From: Viridilinea sp964592425
GTDB lineage: Bacteria; Chloroflexota; Chloroflexia; Chloroflexales; Chloroflexaceae
Reading direction: 5' to 3'
NCBI GenBank assembly: GCA_964592425.1
Contig: CAZQCG010000016.1
Location: 1-64,000, forward strand
Length of the DNA stretch: 64,000 nucleotides
Part shown: positions 1-7,199 of the stretch, piece after piece
How the letters are laid out: every line of letters begins with the position of its first letter
Position numbering within the stretch: position 1 is the stretch's first letter
Position numbers and translations under genes: made by a program
The notes under the pieces: model-generated
Databases searched by the model: none
Seen by the model: only the letters and a program-made list of their open reading frames with translations
Told to the model about the DNA's origin: nothing

Positions 1-21
1 TTCTGTGTGCGGGGATGGGGT

Positions 22-47
22 GTGGGGCAGGGCCTGCCCTGCCCCAC
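22..47. repeat. GC-rich perfect inverted repeat
   Basis: Two perfect 11-base arms (22-32 and 37-47) flank a 4-base loop. No T-run follows on either strand, so a classical intrinsic terminator is not shown. It resembles the GC-rich palindromes in other gaps of this window. No gene is supported in bases 1-240. Confidence 0.6.
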
Positions 48-240
48 CCGCGCCGTAGGCGCGGATCGCGTATATTTTTGTTAGACAAGGTTTCGGGCTG
101 GTTTACAGTTCAGCATCACTCGCCGCGTACTGATGCGCTCAGGCTATTCTCTATACGAAGCCAATCTCTACCCCATCGGAGCGAGGGGACTATACTATAC
201 TAGCTTGAGGATGAGGATGTGACAGCCGATGGAGGATCCT

Positions 241-438
241 ATGACCATCATTACCCTCGATGTTCCGGAGGAGCGGTTACGTCTGCTCGTCGAACGCGCC
301 AAAGGCTTAGGAATAACCCCGGAAGATCTGATTCAGTTGAGTATTGCCGACCTTGTTCGTCGCCCAACCCCAGAAGTGCAGGACGCGATTACCGCAGTGA
401 TTCAGAAAAATCGCGATCTGTACCGGCGACTCGCATGA
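241..438 (+). CDS. Antitoxin of a Doc-type toxin-antitoxin pair
   Basis: This 65-residue protein lies directly upstream of a Doc toxin and overlaps it by four bases (ATGA). The ATG at 241 is preferred over the one at 229 because GGAGG at 231-235 sits five bases before it. The N-terminus (MTIITLDVPEERLRLLVERA) reads as a short strand followed by a helix, as in ribbon-helix-helix or AbrB-like antitoxins; the C-terminal half (IQKNRDLYRRLA) is charged and could be the segment that wraps the toxin. The antitoxin family is not certain from sequence alone; the role is inferred mainly from position. Such pairs usually repress their own promoter, and overlapping TATACT boxes occur at 191-201. Confidence 0.8.
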   Translation: MTIITLDVPEERLRLLVERAKGLGITPEDLIQLSIADLVRRPTPEVQDAITAVIQKNRDLYRRLA

Positions 439-821
439 CTCGGTATCTGACCCTCACCGATCTCTTGGCGCTCTATGACGCCGTCATAGCTGATTCGGGA
501 GGATTGCTCGGCCTCGTGAATCGCAGCATGCTGGAGTCCGCGTTGGCGCAACCCCAAGCCACCTTTGATCAGCATGATCTCTATCCGTCCCTCGTTGAGA
601 AAACCGCAGCATTGGGGTATGCGCTGATTCGCAACCATCCCTTTGTCGATGGCAATAAGCGGATTGGGCATGCCGCAATGGAACTCTTTCTGATTCTCAA
701 TGGGTGGGAGATCGTCGCGTCCGTTGACGAACAGGAGTATGTCATCCTCCGCCTCGCGGCCGGAGCCATAGATCGTGCCGATCTCATCACATGGCTCCAT
801 CAGCATATCGTGCGGCGGTAG
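435..821 (+). CDS. doc: Doc (death-on-curing) family toxin, Fic fold
   Basis: The 128-residue product has the Fic/Doc signature HPFVDGNKR at residues 68-76, with the catalytic His and the anion-binding GNKR loop intact. Known Doc proteins are about 125-130 residues and inactivate elongation factor EF-Tu by phosphorylating it; ordinary Fic proteins AMPylate and are usually longer. The length and the upstream small antitoxin favour Doc. The start ATG (435) overlaps the antitoxin stop, so the two are translationally coupled. A longer in-frame reading beginning at 219 has no good start signal and would overlap the antitoxin entirely. Confidence 0.9.
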   Translation: MTRYLTLTDLLALYDAVIADSGGLLGLVNRSMLESALAQPQATFDQHDLYPSLVEKTAALGYALIRNHPFVDGNKRIGHAAMELFLILNGWEIVASVDEQEYVILRLAAGAIDRADLITWLHQHIVRR

Positions 822-954
822 CGATTGTACGATCAAGATAGTATTGCATAGAGTCGTAGTGAACCAGAGCCTCGATCAAGGGGGCTTATGTGAATCATTA
901 CGCTGGCAGGTTGTCCCCAGATGATCAAGCCGGTTTGAACCAGGTCTTACACCA

Positions 955-3018
955 ATGACCCGGCCGCGCAATCCATTCACACGCGCAGGTGCCCTGCGCC
1001 TGAACCACCCGCTCTTCCGTGGGCGGGTAGACGAGCTTGCCCGGCTTGAGCAGGCTTGCCTGAGTGACCTCGACTTCTTTCCGCTGATCTACGGCGGCCG
1101 CCAGAACGGCAAGACAACGGTGCTGCTACGCCTGGAAGATCGCCTGCGCGCACGGATCGATGCGGGTGTGCGCGTCTGCCGGGTGGATTTCCAGAGCCTG
1201 CCGCGGGCCAGTTCACCCGAGGCCTACCGCCACCTGGCCCGTGCGGTCACCCACGAGTTGCCAACGACAGCGTCCCCGCCCGTTGCCCTTGACGCACCAG
1301 CCCTCGGCGATTTCCTTGAGCAAGTCCTGGCCGCAGACGGGCTGGAACGCATGGTGTTGTTGCTTGATGAGCTTGGCACCCTGCCCGACGCCACCCGTGA
1401 AGATCTGGCCCATGTGCTGCGCGCTCTGCATACCCGCCGCCTGCACAGCCCGGCCCTTGCCAAAGCCCAGGTCGTGCTGGCGGGCGGTATCGAGCTCTAC
1501 CGCCTGGCCGTGGTCGAGGCCTCGGCTCTGCGCAATGTCTGCGAGATCGTGCGCCTGGGCGATCTGGACAAGGCCGACGCGGTCGCCATCATCACCGACG
1601 GCCTGATGTTGGTTGGGGTTGAACCCGCCAGGGCGCAGGCCCTGGGCCAGGTGGTCTATGCGCGGGTAGGCGGGCATCCCTATTTCACCCAGCGCCTGGG
1701 TGAACTGCTGGCCGCCCAGTGCCTCGCGGGCGACGAGCCTGACGAGACCACGGTCGAGGAGTTGGCCTGGGCGCTGCTGGAACAGGACGACCCACTGCTG
1801 GAGCATCTGCGGCGGAGTATCAGCGAGCTGGGGCTGGAAGACGCCGCCCGGCACCTGCTGAGTGCAGCGCAACGCACCAGCCGCACGGACGATGGCACCG
1901 AGCGCCTCGATCTGCTGGGGCTGGCCCGCCCCGCCGGGCGCTACTGGGTGCCACGCAGCCCGCTCTTCAGCGTGGCGCTTGCCGAGTGGCTGGGCATGCC
2001 GTTGCCCGCAGGGGTCGCCATGCCCAACGCAGCCGAGGCGGTGCAAAGGGCCGCGCTCCAGCAGCACCTGGCCGACCTGCGCGTCGAACAGCAGGCCGTC
2101 ACAGCTCATCGCGAGCGAGCGATAGCCCCCGCCGAGCAGGTGCGCCTGCAGCGCCGCCTCAACCTACTGGCCGACGAGATCGTGCGGGTTGAGGCAATGC
2201 AAAACGCGATGACCTTGCCGGTGCCAGTTGCTCCGCCGAAGCCGGATCGCCCACCCGTCACTCCTCCTCCAGCGCTCCCAGCGTGGGTGCCCACCCTTCT
2301 CCCCATCCCGGCTGGCCCCTTCCTGCTGGGCAGTAGCGACGTCGACCAGCATGCCCGCGACGACGAGAAGCCCCAGCACCGCCTGGAGTTGCCCGCCTAC
2401 TGGATTGGCAAGACCCCGGTGACCAACGCCCAGTTCCGGCCCTTTGTGGAGGGGGATGGGTATCGCAATCAGGCCTACTGGACGAAGGCAGGCTGGCAGT
2501 GGCGTGAGCAGGAGCGGATCGTTAAGCCAGGTTACTGGGACGATGCAAAGTGGAACGGTGCGACCTGCCCGGTGGTGGGGGTAAGCTGGTTCGAGGCGGT
2601 GGCCTACTGCCGCTGGCTGAGTGCCCAGACCGGCCACCTCTTTCGCCTTCCAACCGAGGCCGAGTGGGAGAAAGCGGCGTGGGGGCCGGATGGGCACATC
2701 TGGCCCTGGGGCAACACATGGGAGGCCGGGCGCTGCAATAGCAAAGAGGCGGGCATTGGGCAGACGACGCCGGTCGGGCAGTTCCCCGGCGGGGCGAGCC
2801 CCTACGGTGCCCTCGACATGGCTGGCAATGTCTGGGAGTGGTGCGCGACGCAGTATGGGAAGGGCTATCCATATGCCCTGGAGGACGAGTGGGCCGACGC
2901 ATACCTGGAGGCAGACGCAGGAAAGAGGTTACGTGGCGGGTCGTGGTACAACGAGCAAAAATTCGTGCGCGGGGCGTACCGCTACTACTTCAACTGGAAC
3001 AGTTCTATAACGAGTTGA
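955..3018 (+). CDS. AAA-type ATPase fused to a C-terminally truncated FGE-sulfatase domain
   Basis: Residues 1-340 form a STAND/AAA-like ATPase with Walker A GGRQNGKT (47-54) and Walker B MVLLLDEL (133-140). A helical linker follows, and a formylglycine-generating-enzyme/sulfatase-modifying (C-type-lectin-like) domain runs from about residue 440 to the end (GNVWEWCATQYG, LRGGSWYNE). In this family the fold normally closes with an NP...N...GFRV strand after the YRYYFN region. Here the reading stops at SSITS right after YRYYFNW, so the last 15-25 residues are missing. The DNA then continues, in another frame, as the inside of a KAP NTPase gene. In other bacteria ATPase-FGE fusions act in peptide or NTPase signalling, and some FGE ends are diversified by retroelements; no reverse transcriptase is present here. 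The truncated fold may be unstable. Confidence 0.75.
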   Translation: MTRPRNPFTRAGALRLNHPLFRGRVDELARLEQACLSDLDFFPLIYGGRQNGKTTVLLRLEDRLRARIDAGVRVCRVDFQSLPRASSPEAYRHLARAVTHELPTTASPPVALDAPALGDFLEQVLAADGLERMVLLLDELGTLPDATREDLAHVLRALHTRRLHSPALAKAQVVLAGGIELYRLAVVEASALRNVCEIVRLGDLDKADAVAIITDGLMLVGVEPARAQALGQVVYARVGGHPYFTQRLGELLAAQCLAGDEPDETTVEELAWALLEQDDPLLEHLRRSISELGLEDAARHLLSAAQRTSRTDDGTERLDLLGLARPAGRYWVPRSPLFSVALAEWLGMPLPAGVAMPNAAEAVQRAALQQHLADLRVEQQAVTAHRERAIAPAEQVRLQRRLNLLADEIVRVEAMQNAMTLPVPVAPPKPDRPPVTPPPALPAWVPTLLPIPAGPFLLGSSDVDQHARDDEKPQHRLELPAYWIGKTPVTNAQFRPFVEGDGYRNQAYWTKAGWQWREQERIVKPGYWDDAKWNGATCPVVGVSWFEAVAYCRWLSAQTGHLFRLPTEAEWEKAAWGPDGHIWPWGNTWEAGRCNSKEAGIGQTTPVGQFPGGASPYGALDMAGNVWEWCATQYGKGYPYALEDEWADAYLEADAGKRLRGGSWYNEQKFVRGAYRYYFNWNSSITS

Positions 3019-3809
3019 GGGGGCTGATCGAAGAGTGGGCTAACCTGGCTGGCTATCGCCTGGTCATCTTCATCGACGACCTCGACCGCTGTCTGCCTGA
3101 TCAGGCCATCGGCGTGCTTGAAGCGATCAAGGTCTTCCTCGACGCCCGTGGCTGCGTCTTTGTGCTCGGCGTGGACCGCGAGATCATCGAGCGGGGCATC
3201 CGCATCCGCTACAAGGAGTTCGCCCTCAGCGAGCGCGGCACAGCGCTGGGGGCCTTCCCGGTGCCGGAACGCGATTACCTCGAGAAGATCGTGCAGATCC
3301 CCTTCGCCCTACCGCCGCTGGCGCAGAGCTCGATCCACCATTTTCTCGCTAACCGCCTGCCGAAACTGCCTGGCCTGACCGGCGACGAGGCCACTTCCGT
3401 CGCCGCGTTGATGACCACCGGCCTCTTACGCAACCCACGCAAGGTCAAGCGCAGCTTCAACATCTTCCGCCTACACCTGATCCTGGATCGCGCTCAGGGT
3501 CGTATGACCCCGGCTGGCCTGATCGCCAAGCTCACGGTGATCCAGAGCAGCTTCCCCGAGCTCTACGAGCAGATCGCCCGCGACCCGCTTCTGCTGCGCA
3601 GCTACGAGGCGATCGCCCGCGCGATGACGATCCAGACTCCGATCAGCCAGGAGCTGCGCGACGAAATGGCTAAGCACCAGCGCCTGCGCGAGATGCTGTA
3701 CCAGCAGCCCTGGTACGAGAAGCGCTCCGACGACGAGCTGCGCGAGCTGGTTTACCAGCTCTTCATCCCTGGGCCAGGCGACGGAGGCGGAGCGGATCGA
3801 TCAGCGTAA
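2988..3809 (+). pseudogene. 3' part of a KAP-family P-loop NTPase gene, 5' half missing
   Basis: From about 2988 the third frame reads LQLEQFYNELRGLIEEW, then the KAP Walker B signature VIFIDDLDRCLPD and the conserved VFVLGVDREII, and ends with LFIPGPGDGGGADRSA. KAP proteins are NTPases often tied to membranes or to mobile and defence loci. The N-terminal portion with Walker A is absent: upstream sequence is the FGE domain of the previous gene in a different frame. There is no ribosome-binding site or start at the junction. The fragment is therefore probably not functional and marks a deletion, recombination or misassembly. Its end overlaps the convergent Crp/Fnr gene by 47 bases. Confidence 0.75.
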
Positions 3810-4458
3810 TCGCCTCATCCTCAATGCGGATCAAACCGGCTTCGCGCAGATCACCAATCGCCTTGGTGACCGTCTCGCGGTACGAGCCAATCATCTCGGC
3901 GAGTTGCTGATGGGTATAACGCACCACGCTCGCTGCCTCGCCCGGCTGCTCAGCCTCACCAGTGAGCCTGGCCAGGTTGAGCAGCAGGCTGGCCAGGCGC
4001 TGGGGCACACTTTTGAAAGCGATATCTGCCAGCTTCGCTTCCAGCGCCCGCAGACGCTGGCCCATCAGCTGCATAAAAGCGATGGCTACCGGTGGATAAC
4101 GCTCAAGAATCCGGTTGAGGCTTGCCCGCCCGATCACCCCGATCGTACACTCACTCAGGGCCTCGGCGAAGGTGTCGTGCAGCCATTGACCAACCAGGGT
4201 CATCTCACCGAAGATCGTCACTGGTTCAAGCACCATCAGCGTGAGCGCTCGTCCCTCTGGCGAGAGCTTATAGATCCGCACGCGCCCGCTACGCAACACA
4301 AAGAGTTGCTCACCAGGCTCGTCAGGCGCATGAAAGATCTGCCCCGCCGGGTAGCGGCTGTAGGCGATCAACTGTTCAACCTCGGCGCGCTCATGGGCCT
4401 GCAGGCCCTGAAAAATATCGCCGGCAGCCACATAGTGAATAGGGGGCTCGTTGCTCAT
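3763..4458 (-). CDS. Crp/Fnr family transcriptional regulator
   Basis: The 231-residue protein has an N-terminal cyclic-nucleotide-binding-type beta roll (about 15-130, with GEQLFVLRSGRVRIYKL and a FGEMTLVG turn) and a C-terminal winged helix (about 165-220, YTHQQLAEMIGSYRETVTKAI). There is no N-terminal Cys cluster, so it is not an oxygen-sensing Fnr with an Fe-S centre. The FGEM turn lacks the RxS triad of true cAMP receptors, so the ligand is unknown. The ATG at 4458 was chosen because upstream in-frame sequence is proline-rich noise. It lies 46 bases downstream of argB on the same strand and may be cotranscribed. Its target genes are not evident. Confidence 0.88.
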   Translation of the reverse strand: MSNEPPIHYVAAGDIFQGLQAHERAEVEQLIAYSRYPAGQIFHAPDEPGEQLFVLRSGRVRIYKLSPEGRALTLMVLEPVTIFGEMTLVGQWLHDTFAEALSECTIGVIGRASLNRILERYPPVAIAFMQLMGQRLRALEAKLADIAFKSVPQRLASLLLNLARLTGEAEQPGEAASVVRYTHQQLAEMIGSYRETVTKAIGDLREAGLIRIEDEAITLIDPLRLRRLAQG

Positions 4459-4504
4459 TAGTGCGTACCTACCTGGCGTATGGATCTTGCCTGGCTCGCC
4501 TTGC

Positions 4505-5254
4505 TCATGCGACGAAACGGGTGCCGCCAGTGGCGAAGCCCGCCAGGTTGGTGATGCGTGCCGAGGCGGCCCCGGCCTCCAGGGCCGCGAGGGCGGCCCG
4601 TACCTTCGGCACCATCCCGCCATGGATCTGGCCATCGCTGATCGCAGCGGCGACCGCCGCCGCATCAAGCTCGGCTACTACTTGCCCTGCCAGGATCACC
4701 CCTGGCACATTGCTGACAAAGAGCAACTCAGCGCCCGGCAGGGCTGCCGCAACCGCCTGGGCCACCATATCAGCGTTGACATTATAGCTCAGGCCATCCT
4801 CCGCCCCAAGTGCCACTGGGGCCAGCACGGGCGTCCAGCCCTGCTGTAGCAGCACACGCAGCGCCGCGGCCTCCACAGCAGTGACCCGCCCGACGCGGCC
4901 CAGGTCGGCCCCGCCAGGACGGTGGGGCACACAGCGCAACAGGCCCAGGTCGAGCCCACTCAGCCCGATCGGGCGCACGCCCAGGGCCAGCAACGCCGTC
5001 ACCAGGCGCTTATTGAGCGTGCCGCAGACCACCTGCTGCATCACCGCCATCGCTTCAGGCGACGTTACGCGCAGTCCATCAATGAACTGCACCGGCAGGC
5101 CCGCCTGATCAAGCGCTGCACTGATCTCCTTCCCACCGCCATGCACCAGCACCAGCGGCCCGGAAAAAGCCGCCACCGCCGTGCTCAGCCCCGCCACAAA
5201 AGCGGGATCGTCCAGCTCATTGCCCCCCACCTTCAGTATCGTAATGCGCTCCAC
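4505..5254 (-). CDS. argB: Acetylglutamate kinase
   Basis: The 249-residue amino-acid-kinase-fold protein phosphorylates N-acetylglutamate in arginine synthesis. The KVGG start, the LVHGGGKEIS loop that binds phosphate and substrate, NVNADMVA and the HGGMVPKV motif near residue 220 are all present. The length is near the lower end of the family. Members that act on LysW-bound aminoadipate or glutamate are close relatives; no lysW or other arg/lys gene is nearby, so the pathway assignment rests on similarity only. The ATG start at 5254 gives the usual short N-terminus. The 270 bases between this gene and the divergent hydrolase must hold both promoters. Confidence 0.85.
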   Translation of the reverse strand: MERITILKVGGNELDDPAFVAGLSTAVAAFSGPLVLVHGGGKEISAALDQAGLPVQFIDGLRVTSPEAMAVMQQVVCGTLNKRLVTALLALGVRPIGLSGLDLGLLRCVPHRPGGADLGRVGRVTAVEAAALRVLLQQGWTPVLAPVALGAEDGLSYNVNADMVAQAVAAALPGAELLFVSNVPGVILAGQVVAELDAAAVAAAISDGQIHGGMVPKVRAALAALEAGAASARITNLAGFATGGTRFVA

Positions 5255-5524
5255 GACCTGCCTGTCCCATGTTTAAGCGCTGTTCCAGCATGACCATACC
5301 CACTCGACCATGGCTGTCCCGCTCCAGGTCTGCGCCTGCCCAGCATACTGCTGTGGAGCTGAAATCGCAACGGTCAAGCTCATAGGTGCAGCATAACAAC
5401 CTTCACAAGATTACGCAACCAGGAACAGGCTTTGTCCTGTAACTGCCCGGATTATCATTGCGATCAAGTCTGTCGATCCCCTTTTGAAACCTGCACGCCC
5501 GCGTCGGCGCCTCAGCGAGACCTC

Positions 5525-6397
5525 ATGCAACTCCCCCCTGTCCGCTACCTCAATCTATCGACAGGCCCGCTCGCCTATCGGCGTGGCGGTGAAGGAACGC
5601 CCCTCCTGCTCATTCATGGCTGGGGGGGCTCTTCGCGCTATTGGCTAGGGGCCTATGTCACCCTGGCCGAGTATTATGATGTCATTGCGATCGATCTCCC
5701 CGGTTGCGGCGAATCGCCGCCCCCACATGGCCCGGCCAGCCTGCTTGGCCTGAGCCAGGTGGTCAGTGAGACGATCGATGCCCTTGAGCTTGGCGTGCTT
5801 GCCGTAGCTGGCCACTCACTCGGCGCAGCCCTGGCCCTGCTCCTGGCCGCCGCCCGTCCCCACCAGATCCGTCGTATGGCCCTGGTCAGCTTTGGGCTGC
5901 CCCGCAGCGCCGCCGAAGAGTCGCTGCTTGCCTCAATGCACATCGCCCTCCGTGCCAACGCAACCCTCTGGGCTCCCTGGCTGGCCCTCTGGACACCCTG
6001 GCTGACGGCGATTCGCCCATGGAACCAGATCTTCTGGATGACCCCACCCCTGCCCATCCTGCTCGCCGCCCAGGCCGTCCATCGTCTCGATGAACTTCCC
6101 TACGCCGCCCTGGCTCTCGGGGCCGCTGACCTGGCCTCGATGGATGCCCGCGTCGCCATTGAGACGGCTAGCAGCACCGGCGACCCGCTGGTGATCGCGG
6201 CGGCACGCCAGATCCAGACGCCCACCCTGGTGATTGCCGGACGCGAAGATGCCCTCTTCCCTCCGGCTGCAAGTACGGCTCTGGCCCACACCCTGCCTAA
6301 CGCCGCGCTGCTGCTGCTCGAACGCTGTGGCCATGTGCCTATGGCTGAGAGTCCCGCCCCCTTCTACACCACCCTCGGCGTCTTCCTCGCCTCCTGA
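5525..6397 (+). CDS. Alpha/beta-fold hydrolase
   Basis: The 290-residue hydrolase has the oxyanion-region HGWGGSSRYW, the nucleophile elbow GHSLGA (catalytic Ser), a late Asp in GREDALFPP and the catalytic His in GHVPMAESP, so the triad is complete. Substrate cannot be told; similar proteins are esterases, lipases or C-C hydrolases. The hydrophobic, Trp-rich cap segment after the elbow (ATLWAPWLALWTPW) suggests an apolar substrate. The ATG at 5525 was chosen; an in-frame start at 5432 would add 31 Cys-rich residues not typical of the family. The 3' end overlaps the convergent glycosylase gene by 34 bases. Confidence 0.82.
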   Translation: MQLPPVRYLNLSTGPLAYRRGGEGTPLLLIHGWGGSSRYWLGAYVTLAEYYDVIAIDLPGCGESPPPHGPASLLGLSQVVSETIDALELGVLAVAGHSLGAALALLLAAARPHQIRRMALVSFGLPRSAAEESLLASMHIALRANATLWAPWLALWTPWLTAIRPWNQIFWMTPPLPILLAAQAVHRLDELPYAALALGAADLASMDARVAIETASSTGDPLVIAAARQIQTPTLVIAGREDALFPPAASTALAHTLPNAALLLLERCGHVPMAESPAPFYTTLGVFLAS

Positions 6398-7191
6398 GGT
6401 TGATAGTATCCACAGAAGGGGCGCAGCGGGCAGCCTGCGTGCTGCCCATGGTAGCTCTCGCGCCCGGCCTGACGGCTGTAGACCCGCCGAGCCGGTGGGC
6501 CGTCGCAACGCGGGCGGCTCAGGCAATAGCGCACACAGACCTCGTTGATCTGGGCGTGTAGTTCGGCGTAGAGTGAGACAGGCGAGAGAGTAGCCTCGCT
6601 GGTCGCGGTAAGCTCAGCCTCGATATGGCGGCGCACCGCCTCGTAGGGCTGGCGCCAGATCGGACGCGCCTGCGGCGCGCCGTCTGCTGCGATCTGGGCA
6701 AAGACCCGCTCAAAGAGGCGACGGGTATACTCATCGACCACAAAAATGGGATGCCCGCCCCCGTAGAGCAGCACCACGTCGCAGGTCTCACGGCCAATCC
6801 GTGGCAGGCCAAGCAGTTCCTCGCGCAGATCGGCAGTGGGCCGGGCCAGCATCAGGGCCGTACTGCCCGCGTAGCTCGTCAAAAGATGGCGGGCGATCAG
6901 CATCAGCCCGGTCGTCTTCTGGGTGTAGAAGGCGACCGGGCGCAGCATGAGCGCAAGCGTCGTCGGGTCACTCGCCGCGATGGCCGCCGGGCTGAGCTGC
7001 TGCGCTTCGATCAAACGCAGCAGCGTCGCCTCAACCGCCTCCCAGCGGGTCTGTTGCACCAGCACCGCGCCCACCAGGATCTCAAAGGGCGGATCATCAC
7101 CAAAGATCGGCCACCAGGGATGCAGCGCAGCCGGCCCGGTCAGGTGCCCGAAATGGGCGCGGAGCGCTGTGAGCAACCGGGCGATCAGCAC
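6364..7191 (-). CDS. Endonuclease III-family DNA glycosylase, MagIII-like
   Basis: The 275-residue protein has the helix-hairpin-helix GLPRIGRETCD (128-138) and the catalytic Asp in FVVDEYTRR (Asp153). The Lys that gives Nth its AP-lyase activity is Glu135 here, as in monofunctional MagIII/3-methyladenine glycosylases. The role is therefore likely removal of alkylated bases without strand cleavage. The C-terminal cysteines (CVRYCLSRPRC, then GCPLRPFC) look like a [4Fe-4S] loop that is interrupted by roughly 25 extra residues. Translation starts at GTG 7191, eight bases after glgP ends on the same strand, so it is probably cotranscribed with it. Confidence 0.82.
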   Translation of the reverse strand: MLIARLLTALRAHFGHLTGPAALHPWWPIFGDDPPFEILVGAVLVQQTRWEAVEATLLRLIEAQQLSPAAIAASDPTTLALMLRPVAFYTQKTTGLMLIARHLLTSYAGSTALMLARPTADLREELLGLPRIGRETCDVVLLYGGGHPIFVVDEYTRRLFERVFAQIAADGAPQARPIWRQPYEAVRRHIEAELTATSEATLSPVSLYAELHAQINEVCVRYCLSRPRCDGPPARRVYSRQAGRESYHGQHAGCPLRPFCGYYQPQEARKTPRVV

Positions 7192-7199
7192 CCCGCCAA

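Noticed and set aside
191..201. A complete sigma-70 promoter for the toxin-antitoxin pair
   Set aside because: Overlapping TATACT boxes are present but no -35 hexamer was seen at the right distance, so it is mentioned only in the antitoxin entry.
822..954. A gene or small RNA in the gap after the toxin gene
   Set aside because: Only 133 bases with no reading frame and no stem of note.
955..3018. A diversity-generating retroelement with a variable FGE end
   Set aside because: No reverse transcriptase, no template repeat and no accessory gene were found nearby; only the FGE fold and its lost end hint at it. It is kept as a question in the findings.
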